Part shown: positions 26,781-41,200 of the stretch, piece by piece | Position numbering within the stretch: the first letter of the stretch is position 1 | How the letters are laid out: each line of letters starts with the position of its first letter | From: Tyto alba | Lineage: Eukaryota; Chordata; Aves; Strigiformes; Tytonidae | Direction: 5' to 3' | Length of the DNA: 64,000 nt | Assembly (NCBI RefSeq): GCF_018691265.1 | Contig: NW_024881322.1 | Coordinates: forward strand, 9,289,989 to 9,353,988 | Program-made: the position numbers and the translations under genes | Notes under the pieces: model-generated | Told to the model about the DNA's origin: nothing | The model's database searches: none | What the model saw: only the letters and a program-made list of their open reading frames with translations

Positions 26781-29700
26781 TTTTGGCTGTTACTCATTTC
26801 CTTAACGAGCTCCGGTTAACAAATCAGAGAGCGTCAGGGGCTCCGCAGCTGGACGAGTTGCTCGTTTATCATTTTTACAGCAGTGCGTTTTCCCATTGCT
26901 GCGGTTATTTCCTCACTCCAGCCTAACCTCGTGCCAGGTCTCTAACCAAAACACCTCAGGAAAGCCGCCCCCAGCATGCGGACTTTAACACAAAGACCGG
27001 GCTTTGGCTTTGGTTTCCAACCAGCAGTTAAGGTCAGCAGTCTTTCTAAAGGGGTAAAGAAAACACATGCACACACAAAAAACCTGCAGACTTTAAAAAT
27101 TAACAGACCCACAACTCCATTTACTTCCATCCCCTAAACGTCACACAGTTAGATTCCCACAGCATTTCTGCAAAGCTGGGGAAAAAAAATAATAAAAAAA
27201 TCAAAAGTTTTGTCCTACTTCTACACACACATCTCACTACTGTGAGATTTAAACGGCAGCTGCAGCTCCCTGCTCCAAAAACGACCAGTAATTTTGCAGT
27301 TTATTCCTAAAACAGCTAAAACTATGTGAAGATGAGGAAAACCAACCAACATTGCCTGGTGTTTCAAAAGCCTGAATGAAATCCTAGGAACATAATCCTT
27401 CTTTCCCTTCTACTCCTCCCACAGCTTTGAAAAATTTTTGAACCAGCTTTATTACAGAAGCAGCACACAACTATCCTGTTGTAAGGCCCACAATGCAAAG
27501 CATTAAATGAAAGTTTAAACAATGAGATTGCCAGAATAAGCGCATGTCTTCAGCTTCACCATCCCAGGCCCTGACAACAATTCAAGCAGTGAAATCACAT
27601 CAGTATCACTGACACACATTAAGGGAAAAAAAAAAAAAAGAAGTTGAGTATTTATTGTTATACAGCAACATTTCCTCGTGTTGTTTACACAAAGCATAAA
27701 GCTCTAAAAAAAGCACAAAATAATGACTTGGAAAAGAAGTTGAAATATTCTGTTGCTTGAGCATTCTCCCACTGGATGCTGCGCTTGTCTAAGAGTAATC
27801 TGGCCAGCCCAGCCTTTTCATGAACATTTCTTTCAGGTCCAGTGTGAGCTTCCCCGACCTCCAACCCATGCTACTGGGGAGACTGTCTTGCGAACAAATC
27901 TAAATTGCTAAGCATTCACAGTAGTCACCCTGGCTTTTGTCAAAAGCAAGACCTTGCATGAGCAGCTGCAAGTGAATAAATCCAGCTGGGGGCAAGAAGC
28001 TGCCTCCCCCGCGGCAGCAGCCGGACAGACACTCTGGACCCAGCACTCCTGCCCAGCCGCTGCCATGCAGAATGGCTGAATCCCTTTTTTTTGGGGGGAG
28101 GGGTGGGAATCATGATGAAACGTATTTATTACCTTGTATTATCTTGTTACTCAGATGAGCAGCAGCTTTGAAGCAAATGCTGGGCTGCGAGTGATAAAGT
28201 AACTAATTCCCAGTTTGCATCATCCCCCTTGTGCCAGCAGCAATCTGGAAGCAGAGTACATCCCCACAGGCAAAGCCACACAGACATTACGGTAGTTACC
28301 TTCAACACCCGTGGCATCAAACCTTCCCCTGCACAAGACACACGGCATCACCCTGGTTTGGCAGCTGAGTAAATGCAGGCCCAGCATCCGTGTAACAAGG
28401 GTGCACCCGGCCGGGCTGCACCTGTAGCTCTGATTGCCCACCTACACCTACAAAACAGGTCAGACGTCAGGATTTACCCTAGTACAGGGGTTGTGAACTG
28501 CTTCCTTGTAATAGCAAAGGCTGCTAAAAACCAGGCTTAGACTAGAAAACATTTAGGTTGTTCAGGAAACAAGCAGCAGAAATAACAATCAGTCACACCA
28601 TATGATAGAATAAAGTGATTTTGCCTCACCTGTTACTGTTACAAACCTTGCACACAAGGTTTTTTTTTTTTTTTTCCTTCTGCTGCAGCAGAGTAAGAAG
28701 GTAGCAGAGTATCTCAGAGACACAAGCACCTTTTTCCTTGAGTACTATGTGATATTTTCTCGATGAGTTACCTAAATTTAAGGGCAACAGAGAGCAACTG
28801 GAAAGCCAATGCTGCCGGTTAAGGCCTCCAAACCAGACAGCAGCCTGAAGAAGAGCCTGTGAGCTCACAACTTAACAGGAAAAAAAGGATCCCTTTGATC
28901 ACTATGTTAAACCCAGGAATTCCCCAGTTTGAGTTTGTTATGCTTATTTGTTAAACCAACAGTGGCATTGCTAAACACAATGTAAAGTGTGGTCAAGCAG
29001 TCAATGCAGATGTATGTATGGATATACATCAGTTGCAAAGTATTTTTCAGAGTAAGCACAACACTGAGAAATCATGCAGGAGTAGCTAGGTGTTGCTCTC
29101 TTCATACACCTGCTCCACCAGCACTGCTGATCTCATCTGTCCCTTCACAGCAAGAAGTACTAGGGATGGAATGTGCTTCACTCCGGTGTCTGTCCCTGCC
29201 CTAACACCCTGCGAAGCCGTACTCACCCTTAGATACAGGGACTTCCTCTAACTCTAGGGTATCTGCCATTTCACATCTTCCTGGAAGGTAAAGGAAAGAA
29301 TTTAAATATCTTTTTTCTGTATTCAAAGTTGAAAAAGTGGGCGATGCACAGGTATGTTGCAGAACCATTAATACCAGGGCACGTCCTATGCTGCCTTAAC
29401 CCTCATGCCTTTTGCTCCATCTCATGTTACAGATTTGCTACAACTCAGTGTCTACCACTGCCTACAGCCACGTACTACATAAATGTGTTTTGTTTTATGC
29501 TATTGCATAGTCTGGTTGTAGGAACTGTTCTAAAAACCAACTGTTTTCCTTGGGTTTTCATTTCTCTTCCATCATCACCTACTATATATTTCATGCTGTT
29601 CAGTTCTATACCTGAATTGCTCAGAAACCCATAAAACAAAAACCTGACCTGACCTAATTTTCATCAAGCTCTTTTCTGAAAAGAAAAAAAAAAAATGCAC

Positions 29701-31229
29701 CTCTCACTTCAATCTGCTCTTCGATGCTTGCTTCGTATTTACTCCTGATCACATCTTCTCTTCGCTCCTCCCATTAGCTTTTCTCTGCTTCCAACTCTTT
29801 CACTGCTTTCTGGTAATGCTTCATATCTCATTCTTATTTCTCACTCATTGTCCTCAGTAACTATCTTTTTGCTTTTCCCTGCTTGGATCTTGGTAAGGTT
29901 CAATGACCTTAAAATGTTCTCATGGAAGCCTGGCCTCTTTGACTCATTGCTCCAGCTCTGTGATCTGGTTAAAACCCTCATAACATCTCCCTCAACATCT
30001 ACCCAGATGCCAGGATCTCCCATTTCACTATTTCAACCTTGTGTAACCTATAAACAAATTTCTCATTGTCCGAATAGGAACGAGCAGTGACAATTCTACA
30101 CTTCTTAACCAAATCAGGGCTAACAGCATAAGAGCAACCTTCTTAACCTAGTCTGTTAACAGCAGAGAGCTACCACCACTTGCTTCCTACAGCATGGAAA
30201 ACAAACAGAAACCTAAACAATGACAGCAAGAAGCAACTAACAGCTGTTAGTAGCTGGATACCAGCAGGTCGTAGCTGCACAAATTACAGATACACTAACC
30301 CCAAGACAAAAAGAAAAGTGAACTTTTGGGAAAAGTGGGAGGGAGAACACACGGGTCAAATAGTTGAAACCTCTTCAATGCATTCCAGAAATAAGTCTTA
30401 TGACATCCAAGACTGCCACTCCGTGCCATTCCTTTTAAAATGTAAGTTTTTGTAATAGTTCTTAAATGTTAGTCAAGTTAGATCCATCCACCAAATTAAA
30501 AGGGTAAAATTTCTTGGACAAGGCCTACATATTTTATGTAGTAAAGAACTTAAATTGAGAGCAGCTCTCCATAGTAACATGGCAGTAAACTCTCATAATT
30601 AAACATGATTTATTCATCATTGCTGCTTATACAGCAAATGATTGATGCTTGTAAGACATTTATATTTCTCCTCTTCTGACAGATTTGTAAATGAGAATTA
30701 TTTTGTAACACAAAGAACATTCTATTTAAACTGTTTAAAACCACTGCTCAAATTTATTTTTTCCAAATGAGTCAACTTTCAATAAGGTCTAGAAATCCTG
30801 ACAGATGTTTCAGAGTATAAACCCAAAGAAAATTTAAGTTTTAAAACTTCACTGTATAAGCTTGAGCAGTTTGACATTAGCAAGCAACAGTAAACCCCTA
30901 TTTAAGAGCTTTGTCCTGTACTTGGAACTTGGAAAGCTGGGTAGACTTTCTTTTGGTTGAAGTGTAACAGAATCTTTACAGCCATTTTTAAGTTAGATAG
31001 CATGTAACAACTTCATAATTAGGAACAAAATCAAATGTAACTTCTTGTCTATGATTAAAATCTAAAGAAAGCAACCAAAAACCTGACAGTAACACTGTGC
31101 TATTATCTCATGTACAATCTTCCTTTTCTCAGTTTTAATTAGGTTCATTAAGAACACTGATATCCTGCTGTTGAGATCACACCTGTAATCGTGTATGTGC
31201 TGCTACAAACATACCACGTTAGTCAGTAT
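26781..31229. other. Intergenic DNA between the CpG island and the HERPUD2 3' end
   Basis: No gene is recognised. Sequence at about 27,780-28,100 is less AT-rich and complex, but no coding frame is supported there. Confidence 0.55.
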
Positions 31230-32079
31230 TGGTAATGCCACCATGATAACTTTATTCCACTCTCAAATCAATCACATCCTCATCCTTAACGATGCACTGT
31301 TTAGTTGTTTGCATTCAAATATGCATATAAACATCCAAAAGTTACCATAACAGTTTTTATTAAAAAACCTAATGTACATGTTTTTCCCCAGTACAGCTAT
31401 ATTTTTCTTAAAAAGTACTGTATGTATCAAACATTTAAGGTTTATCCCATCACTGTCAATTGTCTTTGAAGAGCTGTCAAACATCTCCAACTTCAATGAA
31501 CTTCAGTAGAGTCTCAAGAAAAAGCTTTTAGCTTTCTGAACGTATGAGAAGAGGCTTAGTATTTTGTGGCATGAAGACAACGTGCCATTAACAAGTAATC
31601 CTTGTGTTTACAGCATTCTTTCAGGAATGATATAAACTCCAAATCCCAGGTGATAATTCATACCTTGCATAAAACTAAAAGATACAAAGTGATTCACATG
31701 AATAGATAACATTTGGAAAGGTCTGTCATCATTCATGTTTTTAACAGCTCTTTAAAGAGGTAATAGTACAGATTAAGTACAAGCTTTTTGCCTCAGTATA
31801 GTACACATTTGAAATTAAAATAAAACATGGAAGACCAATATCTTTACATTTTATTCTTCAGAAAAAGAAGAATCTTAAAGAAAGCATTTAGTAGTCCACT
31901 TGTGCTTAAAATATTCAATGCATGAGAAAGCAAGAAAAAAAAATACACATTTTTGTACACCATGATCAAAAAGATACCATTATAAATTTTCAGAATTGCA
32001 CTGTATTTAACACACTCTAGATTCTGATCCACTTCTACATATGGCTACTGAGGCTGCCTGACACAGTTCCTGTTCCACT
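31230..32079 (-). other. HERPUD2: HERPUD2 3' untranslated region (end inferred)
   Basis: This is AT-rich sequence after the stop codon on the coding strand. Three canonical AATAAA hexamers lie on the minus strand at 31,850-31,855, 31,356-31,361 and 31,251-31,256. The last is followed by GT-containing sequence (TGGTATGTTTGT), so about 31,230 is the preferred distal cleavage point; the other two could give shorter 3' UTRs. No transcript data support the exact end. Confidence 0.55.
31251..31256 (-). terminator. Candidate distal polyadenylation signal of HERPUD2
   Basis: AATAAA on the coding strand, about 820 bases past the stop codon, with GT-rich sequence downstream. The alternatives are the hexamers at 31,356 and 31,850. 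Confidence 0.45.
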
Positions 32080-32241
32080 TTAATTGCCAACCTGTGGAGG
32101 CCCTTCAGGGATGAGTGATGTGAAAAAGGTTGTGATAAAGGACCAAGCAGAAGCCATGAATCCAGGCTGCTGCTCTGTATTGGCATCTTCACCTGCATCT
32201 TCTCCGCTGTCATCATCAATCCCATCATCCATAAGTCGTTC
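32080..32241 (-). CDS. HERPUD2: HERPUD2 coding exon 8 (C-terminus and stop)
   Basis: This exon encodes residues 354-406 and the TAA stop (32,080-32,082). It has the acidic run starting ERLMDDGIDDDSGED, then a second hydrophobic patch SAWSFITTFFTSLIPEGPP, and ends QVGN. The acceptor is TTTAAAG. The acidic-then-aromatic tail is typical of HERPUD1 and HERPUD2. Confidence 0.96.
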   Translation of the reverse strand, partial: ERLMDDGIDDDSGEDAGEDANTEQQPGFMASAWSFITTFFTSLIPEGPPQVGN

Positions 32242-35200
32242 CTTTAAAAAAGGAAATTGAAACAATTCAACTGCTTCTTTTCAGAGCTCTGACATAAGGT
32301 AACCAGCAGTATCTTCCTACATAAGTAACTCCTCTCACAACAACCTCCTGAAGAATAACTAGCATGAAGGAAGTCTGTGATTGATGTAGAGACAATCAGT
32401 AATTGTCCAACTAGAAAAATACAGAATTTAAGCAGCAGGCACAACACTGCTGACAATGCTGAAAGCTTTCTGGTTAAACTGACTACATTTCATAAAAGTT
32501 GACTTCCTGTTCAGGCATTACAGCATGCTTTACAATATAATACACAGGAGTCTCAAAAGATATGTCTTCTCTTACTCACCATCTCTTCAAGGTCATGATT
32601 ATTTGCATGTTGCCCATCACGATTCATTTCCACATTATTGGCTGCCTGTTGCTGGCCTCCCTCTTGCCTGAAGGGGAACCATCCAGCTTGGTGTCTATGT
32701 AAGAAAATGGAACAGTTGAAAACCTCTCTTTGGAAAGGAACAGAGATTTTTCTGCTACAGCTAACTGCTGCAATAAATTCTTCAAGTACTTTCAAATGAA
32801 TGAAGCTACATGCATTTTGCTGCAGGTCTTTCTTCTAGATTGAAATTTCTGTGGAAAAAAAGAACTTAAGCTCCAGGTAAGGCTTGAACCACATTAGCAC
32901 TGTAAATTAAATAAGCTTCTCCTATGTTTTTAAGGTCTATATTCTGACTTCAACTATCATACCTGCATGAGAAACAGAACAGTCCTTGTGAGGACTGAGA
33001 ATACAACACAAGAAAAACTGTCAATGAATTACATCAGTCCAAAATATCAAACATTACTGTTGTTTTCCACTTCACTAAGGTATTTTCATATATAAAGGGA
33101 AGTGGTGACAACAGTACTGATATTTCTTAATAAAACAGAACACATGCTTAGGTCTTCAAGATATACTGTAGAAAAATTAAGTCTCTGCAATTCTACCAGA
33201 TCTAGTACCCACCGTTACAGTAATACTACTTCAATTCTGCTTAACACAATTTACTGCACAAATGCCATACTTCTTCCTGAAATATAAATGAGCTTAGCTC
33301 TGCAGTTTTCCTTTCATATCCAAGCAGTGTTTTAAGTTCATGCAAGTATATGCTTGACCTATATAAACTTCCCTCCACTCACCCCCACCTTCTAAACTTC
33401 CATCTCCAAATTCCACATTTCTATAATACTGATCACAAACATTTAAGAGCACTGTGTTTCAGCTGTAAGCGGTATCCAACTTACTGTAAAATGTTTTGAG
33501 TTGTTTTTTTTTTTTCTATCAGCTTCTCTATTTTGATTTTTTTTTTTTTTTAAAACACACAAACACACCCTCATACTCTAAAGGAACAGTGCCTAAACTT
33601 TTGCATTTGGATATTTTTTCAGTTTAAATGGATTATACACTAGCACCATACTCCACATATCGGATCTGCAGGTGTACTCAACTGTTGTACTCACAAATAA
33701 ACCAGCAGCATGGCTCCCATTACCATGACAAATCGACTGAAGGAAGAATAGAAGTATACAATGCTCAGAAGAATTGCTGCCCTAGAGAACGTGTACATCC
33801 AGTCCAGCCAGTCCCGGTTGAAGTCTTCCTCATTCACTACTGGGCCTCCCTGGGCATTCATCTGAACATTTGGGTTTACAGGCCTGTTCTCCTGGACAGC
33901 TACATTTGGCACTGCTGCAGGCTCATTTGCAGGAGCATGTTCTGAATTTACAGCCTGGGCAACTGCAGATCTCACCGGCTCAGTGCTGGAAGTCACTTGG
34001 GCTGAAACAGCAGCTTGGCTAAAAATTTAAATATAAAACTGGTTTGTCAAAAAGCACGCACCAAAATTTCTAATCTTCTTCTTGTCATCTTTTCTACACT
34101 AATAAAAACAAAAGTTTCAGATGTAATACATGTCAAAACAAACTGCATTTTTCCCTTAAATCTTTACTTATTAATACATTAATTCCAATCCAAAACTGGA
34201 TTTCATAATTTGCTGGACAAAACTTAGTGTAAAACATCAGTGTATTATCAGCATTCTTCTCGGTAACAAATACCATAACTGAATCCAAAGCACAGAACTA
34301 TTCTAGCTCCTAAGAAGAAACATTAACTCTATCCCAGTCGAAACCAGGACAAAAGCCAAAATAAACACAGACATTTTGATCATACAAACAACATTTTAAG
34401 TTTTTAATACCTTCATTAGTGTAATTCAGTACTACCTAAGATAATGCAGACTTACTATTGCATGTAGTACTGACGTGCATACATTTGTTGCCACCAGATC
34501 ATCTGTAAGGGACTGAATGCAGGATACACAGAAAATCCAGCAGGAACACCTTGGCCTGGAAATTGGTTGCCTATGGTGCTAGAAAAGGATTTAAGGAAAA
34601 ATAGTCAGTTATAAATTGACACATGTATAAAACGTGCTAATATTTAAAAACAATTAGAGTAGCCTTTTTCTTCTCATTTGTCCCTCTACAATAATGCACT
34701 GAAATAACACTGAAACAACATGTAGTGAGATCATCCAACCCATTCCAAAAAAGCATTATATTTTCATACAATAAATTAATAAGCAGTTATTTCTATAGAA
34801 AGAGGATTTTTGGTTTTGTACTTAGAAGTCTGTCACTACCTGCATCTCTAGGACAAAACCATGTTGAAAATTTTTCAAAATTGTGTATAACTGCAGAAAT
34901 TCTTCCATACAATTCATTAAGTTCAGAGGTCACCCTTAAAGGTGCTGCAGGAGCTGTAAAGGGAAAACTTACTATCTTCTACAGCTTTCTTTTTCAAGCA
35001 ATACCTGAAATACCACTGTGATCAAAGACATGAAGAAATGAACATGGGCAAAGTCAAACTAATCTTTCACATAAAGCTTCTGAAGATTGCAACTAAGAAC
35101 ACTGTAAATTAATAACTTCCCCCCCCCCTTCAATGTTCCGAGTGTGATTCTCCTCCCTATGGGCTTTTAACTCCAGTTCACATGCAATAGAAATAAAGCT

Positions 35201-38200
35201 CCTATACATAAATTTTAGGTTTGGTTTTGTCTGCTTTTAAACTTCTTAGCCTCTCTTACCTCCTAGAGCATATAGCATGTTTTGGCAAGATTTCCAACTC
35301 TTTCCCCAAAGATTTTGATGTAGTGAACTGTAGTAAACCAGGACATCTTTCAGGACAGCATGAGAGTATAAAGCATGAAGAAAAGTTTATTCAGACTGCA
35401 GGTAGCAAAAGCTGAGACTGCTGTAATTGTACTGCAGACTACACCTGTTCCCTAAGTAAGGCACTCCCTGCAAAGATATCACCAAGAGATTTCATTAGTC
35501 TACCAGGCATTCAGATATACAAGACATGCCCAGAAAGAAAGATGGGAGGAAGACATTAAAATCTTTTTTTTCCATGTTACACATGAGTAAGTAATTCATT
35601 GTAAATCTGGACAAGAGCCTGTCATGCAACTCCATGACCTCTGCTAAAACTGTTTGTTATATTTGTATTTAGGCATAACCTGTTTTGACAGTAGTTTGGG
35701 GAAAGAAAACAAAAACAGAAAACAAAAGCTACTTTCCTGATACCACATACAAACTGAGACAATCATAGGCAATACTCTAGGTTTCATTCAAAATCGGAAG
35801 GGTGAACTGGCAGCCCTGCTGATGCTACTTTTTTATGTACAATTAACATGTTAGAACGGCAAAGCTGTCAAACTGCTATTGAAAAACATCAATCATGCTT
35901 TCGTCTTTATGGCTGCAAGCTTTTAAGAATGTGTTTTTCTATCACCTGAACTAGCAGACACTGAGAAATAAGATCCTCCAAAATTCATAAAACACTGACT
36001 CTCATAAAACATTTGACCCTCAAAATGTAAAGATGATCCAAATATTCTGCATGGGTGTTGTTAAGTACTGTGCTGTGGCAAATCACAGAGCACTGCTTCA
36101 ATTTCAAGCAGGCAGAATATCACATGGCAAAGCAAGCAGGCAGGACCACTCACTGTTCAACCACTCCTGTTTCTCCAGCTCAGTCACCAGTGAACAGTGC
36201 TACTTAACTTGTCCGAGTGAGTTCTGCAAGAATTCACCATTTCTTTTTCTCACCAGTTACAAATTTTAGGGTGGTTCTTTAAAATTGATAGGTTGAGCTC
36301 AACAAAAGTTGAAAGTCCTTAGCCTAATAGCTCTCCCTCGCAGATACATCTTTTAAAAATATTACAGGATCTGAGCCTCTACTTTCTTCCAAACGCTTTC
36401 AAAAGTTGCTTTCTTGATGTCTTAAAGCTTAATGGTAGATTAAGAAACCAGTGAATCAAGACAAACCACAAGATTTCAGTTATGTTCTTCCCTTTCCCAA
36501 TCAAACATTCTGGTGCTGTCTTTCTGTTTTGTTTTGTTATTTTTCCTTTTTTCCCAAATGGCTTTTCTAGGCGATGAGACTTTTTGAGAAGTAAAACTTA
36601 ACTTTTCAAGCTCTGACTCCATTAATGAGAAAATGTAGACATCGATATTCAAGAACTGGCTCCTGGCTCAGAATGCCAACTAGCACAGCAGGATTTTGTT
36701 TGCTCATCAAAAACCAGAATGAGGCAGATGTTGTCAATTATACAGCTATTACAGCTGCCAGGTTATTAAGTTAGCTTATGAAATTCAGGAACAACTCTAA
36801 ACACTGTGTAATGTATTTCAGTGAGAAGAACCTCTCCAAACGAAGAGGCTCTTCTCAGCAAAGCAAGGTGGCTTGCTGTTATAAAAAAAAAAAGAAACAA
36901 AAAAAAAAACAACAAGGAAAGTAGCACATGCTTTCTCCTCATCTTTTCCAAAAGGAGAAGAAAGCAGCAGGAAGCAGAGGATTTCAAAAGAATGGCAACA
37001 AGAGCACAAGAGCAGAGAAGAAAATTGGATAGGCACAGGCATTCTAAGAATGGAGAACAAAGCAGAGCAGTAGGTACAAGAACAGTGAGGTAAGTCAGTT
37101 TTTAAGGTTCAAATGGTAGAGGTAGCTTCAGACAATTCTCAAAAGAAAAAGGTGTGCTACTCCTTAAATGGCTAGAAAGCTCAAAATTCCTTCTTTTGGA
37201 CTATGGAAGACACCTTAAAAGAGCTAACAGATTCAATTGGAGGGTAAGGTCAGACTAGTTTGCTACTGTCATCATGAAGATACTGCTCACTACTAGTGGA
37301 AAAAGACTTTTCAGACTTAAAAGCTCAATCTCTTGTCATCTGCATGACTGACAATAACTGCAGTTGTTTCATGACCTTGACCCACAAAGACATCTCGTTT
37401 AGTGTTTGTCTCATATGAGCCTGGGATGTCAACTTCAAGTGGTATTTCAATATCCTCCACTATGGCATTTGCTACTTTAATAAAAAAACAAAACAAAACA
37501 AAAAACAACACAGTGAGCAGAGACTACTGATGAAGCAAGGTATTTATTTGCTAGAACATACTGCATACTGTCAGTATGTCGCTTTGTTGTTGGCTTTCAT
37601 ACATTACTATGTACACAATACAAAAACACTTCACTAGATGAGCTGCCCACACTTGACAAATAATCTCCCTGCCTTGATGCTTCTTGTCTGTTTACTGCTT
37701 CCAAGTACTCCCCAATTTGAAACACGAGCCATTCAGGGCTGAGCCCATCTGTTGTTTGTACCTGCCTAGCACAGCGGGGTCCTGGTCCATAACTAAGTCC
37801 ATAGGAGCAGACAGTGCACAGCAAAAGCCTAACTTGGTAGACAGACAAACTACTCGCCCAGTCCCACCTCAAGTTTAGATTTTTAGAAAACAGCATTTAT
37901 AAAAGCTCAAAATAACATAAACTTTTAAATTGCTTTCTCTGCAACATTTTGACAATCTGAATTACCTGTTTTCCCAAAGGGTATTCAACTCACACACTGA
38001 AGCTTTGTGCCAACTAAAAAACCATCAAAACCATCATTTAAGCACCTAATGTTCATGTTACTTATTTGTACAAATTACTTTTCTAATGAAAGTGTTGCAA
38101 AATGCACAAGAAAACTGACCCTCACATTTTCAAACATCTGGAAACACTTCCCAACCAGCACAGTCCACAGTTCATCATGCAGCTAGATCAAAAGTGTTTG

Positions 38201-41200
38201 GTCATGAAACAACAAGAAAAAATTCACAAAGCAACACAAATTTCAGCTACAAATCTTCATTGTTCCTAACAAGGCTCACTCTGTGTATAAATTACATTAA
38301 AGCTAGATTTCACTGTTCTAAATAATGTTTAAGAGAGCAGCCAAAAAACAGAGAGCATTTCTTATTGTTGGAATACAAGTAGCAGTGCCCTGAAGGAAAA
38401 ACAGATGCATCTGAAAAGATAATCGAAAGCATTAAAAAGGGTTTTTCAAGAAGACAGCAGACTAGAGCAGGCACTGGCACAGACTATTTTGAGTTGATCA
38501 GAGTCAGTGTCCATCAGTCTGCAAAGATCTACCTTAAATTCTGACGGTGTTCCATTAAATTACTTTCACAAAAAAGGCCTAAGATTCAGGGTTCATTTAC
38601 TTTGGCATTTCTGTTCAGATCTGGAGTGCACTTCTGAGGCAAATATGTCACTTCCTCTTACTACAGCTTTGTTTGCACCACAGAATGCTCTTGGATCACC
38701 AACTGTATTACTTTTGGATTACACTAAATTGAAAGATGTGATTTAGGTGCACTGCTAATGGACCTTAGCCACAAATAGGCCCCTGTTCCAGGTGACCAAA
38801 CTAGAGACAGTCCAAATAAGACAGAAAACCCTGAAATAATGTGCAGGTTCTCAGCACCTCTTTCAGTCTACAGATCCATACCTCTCCATCAACATTACTT
38901 GCTAATACAGACATAAACTTAAAAGAATAAATGAAAACACTAATTTACTCTTTCTTTCAACACAGTAATGTCTTCCAAACTGATGGTTCCCACTGTATTT
39001 TAATTGAATTACGGCTGCTAAAAGATTGAACAATGGTTCTGTTGCCTTTCTGAAGTCCACAGCCTATTCAGTTCACCATGCACACTGATGAAAAACTCAC
39101 TCAAGAGCATGTTTATGTGAAAAACTAATTAGAAAAACATTAAAACTTCTTACAGCTTAGTAATTTACACAACACACAATAAATTGCTTCCGGAATTAAT
39201 TTTCATTACACCAAACAGCAGTCTTGACAGCCAACCAAGTGTCACCTAGCTTTGTCATAAAGGCAAGTATAACCACTTCTGCAAAGATGCATGTGGCCAG
39301 AATAACATAAGTGCTCCACTCACTGCAACCACAATTTATTCCCAGCAGACAGTACATTTCAGATGATAAATAAAAAGGATTTGAAGGAATTCAGGATGAA
39401 AATTAGTAAGACTAGTAAAGTCTAGGTTAACACTAACAAAGAGAGCATGTAAATTGAACTGAAACTAAATAAACGGTCAACAATTTTTGACATTTGTTTT
39501 CTTTCCAGTGAGAAACAACTGTTACTGTTAGCAGGTTCACAGGGTTTTTTTGTTTCAACATTCTCCAAAGAAAATCTCTGGAATCTATACAGTACTGGGA
39601 GAATGCCTTGTCAGAACGAAATCTTGAAAGTGTTCCCTGAGGAAATGACAGTTATCATCTCAAAATGCACTATCTTCCCCCTCTCTCCTTGGAAGAAAAT
39701 TTAAAAAAAAAAAAAAAAAAAGTTCAAGAAGCCGCAAAGGTCACATGGGTTAAAAAAATCCTAAAGCTCCTTTTTAAGCTCAAAAAAAAAAAAGACATAA
39801 TTTTCCAAGTTACATAATAACAGATCTGATCTAGAAATGTGCATTGGTTACATTTCACTAGTATGTAAGAAAATACTTACAAATTCTGTTGTTGATACAC
39901 AAACACTTACATGTACTCACAACACCCGCATATCATTTCCACAGTTGAATCCATAATGGGTAAGTGAAGAGTTACATCTCTTATATGTCAAAAACTAAGA
40001 ACCATCATACTCCGGTAAGAATTTAGTGTTGATGATTACAATAAAGGACTAGAACAAGTAACCAAAGCAATAATTTTGTCAGTTACATTAATAACTATAT
40101 CCACCAGATAAATATTACAGCTACACTTAACAGGAAGTTGAGGGCAGAAAGCATGAAGAAAAAATAAAACGCAGCCTGAAGGGGAGCACCAAGAACACTT
40201 ACTCTTTGATTGACTCCTGCCTAAAAACATTAATGTTCATATGAAAAATGTTTATAATGTGACTTATGCTTCAAGATGAACTAGCCAAATCATTTGGCAG
40301 ACTGCGAAAGAAACATAATTGTAACTGAGCATTTAAAGCACTTTAATGGGTACCAAAGACCTGAGGATTACTTCAATCTCACTTACCCTTGCATTAAATA
40401 AGGGAACTGGTGGCTCGGTATGGGATTGCTTTGTGCTTGTGGAAGATTACGATGCCTCACTCCATCTGCACTAGGGTTCAAAGATGTAGATGAAGCTTCT
40501 TGGTTTGTGGGTGAGGCAGCAGTTGTTCCAGAATGGTCTAAGTTCTTAAAAATAAATAAAATTGAGGTTGGGTATCTTTTTGCCACAGTTACAAGATTTA
40601 CTACCATGTCTTAAAAAACCCCAACTACTTCCTTTAATGTTTTGTCACAAGTTTTATTGAGAATATAAGCACCAGGCAAGTCTTCTGGGGTTTTTCTGGT
40701 TCTGGCAAGCGTTTGGGTAAAAACAGAAATTCAAAATTGCACTCAGGTGCACATATAAAAAAAGTGAAGTTTTCAGAAAGACTCAACATGTGATAGGTTC
40801 CAGAGAAAAACACAAGTCACTGGGAACCAAAGTTTCAAAAAGCTGAACCACACCAAAGCTTGATCGAAGGAATATTTAGCAGCAACAAAAATTCTAGTGG
40901 CTATTGTTAACAGAAGTAACTACAACCTCAGGATACGACCTTTATATTCAGAGACAACAGCGCCTGCAGTGACTTAAAATACCATTTCTCTATCCTTGTC
41001 TTCAGTTTCCCCTTCTACTCATCATCATCTTCACTATGCCAGCTGCCCAATCCAAACTGCTGTGCTCACTGCCATGAGGGGGTAGGGGTGGGAACAGGGT
41101 AGTCGCTGTGAACTACTTAGGCTCCCAAAAACACACCTAAAACTAGTGTCAGACCTTTCCAAGATCAATACTTAACCCTGGAAGTAGGACAACAGCTGGC

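Noticed and set aside
33628..33945. 105-codon plus-strand open frame
   Set aside because: It is the antisense shadow of HERPUD2 coding exon 6.
34727..34745. GAGATCATCCAACCC, reminiscent of CR1 3' sequence
   Set aside because: Too short to support a repeat call.
36821..37093. 90-codon Lys/Arg-rich plus-strand frame
   Set aside because: It comes from an A/G-rich simple stretch in HERPUD2 intron 4.
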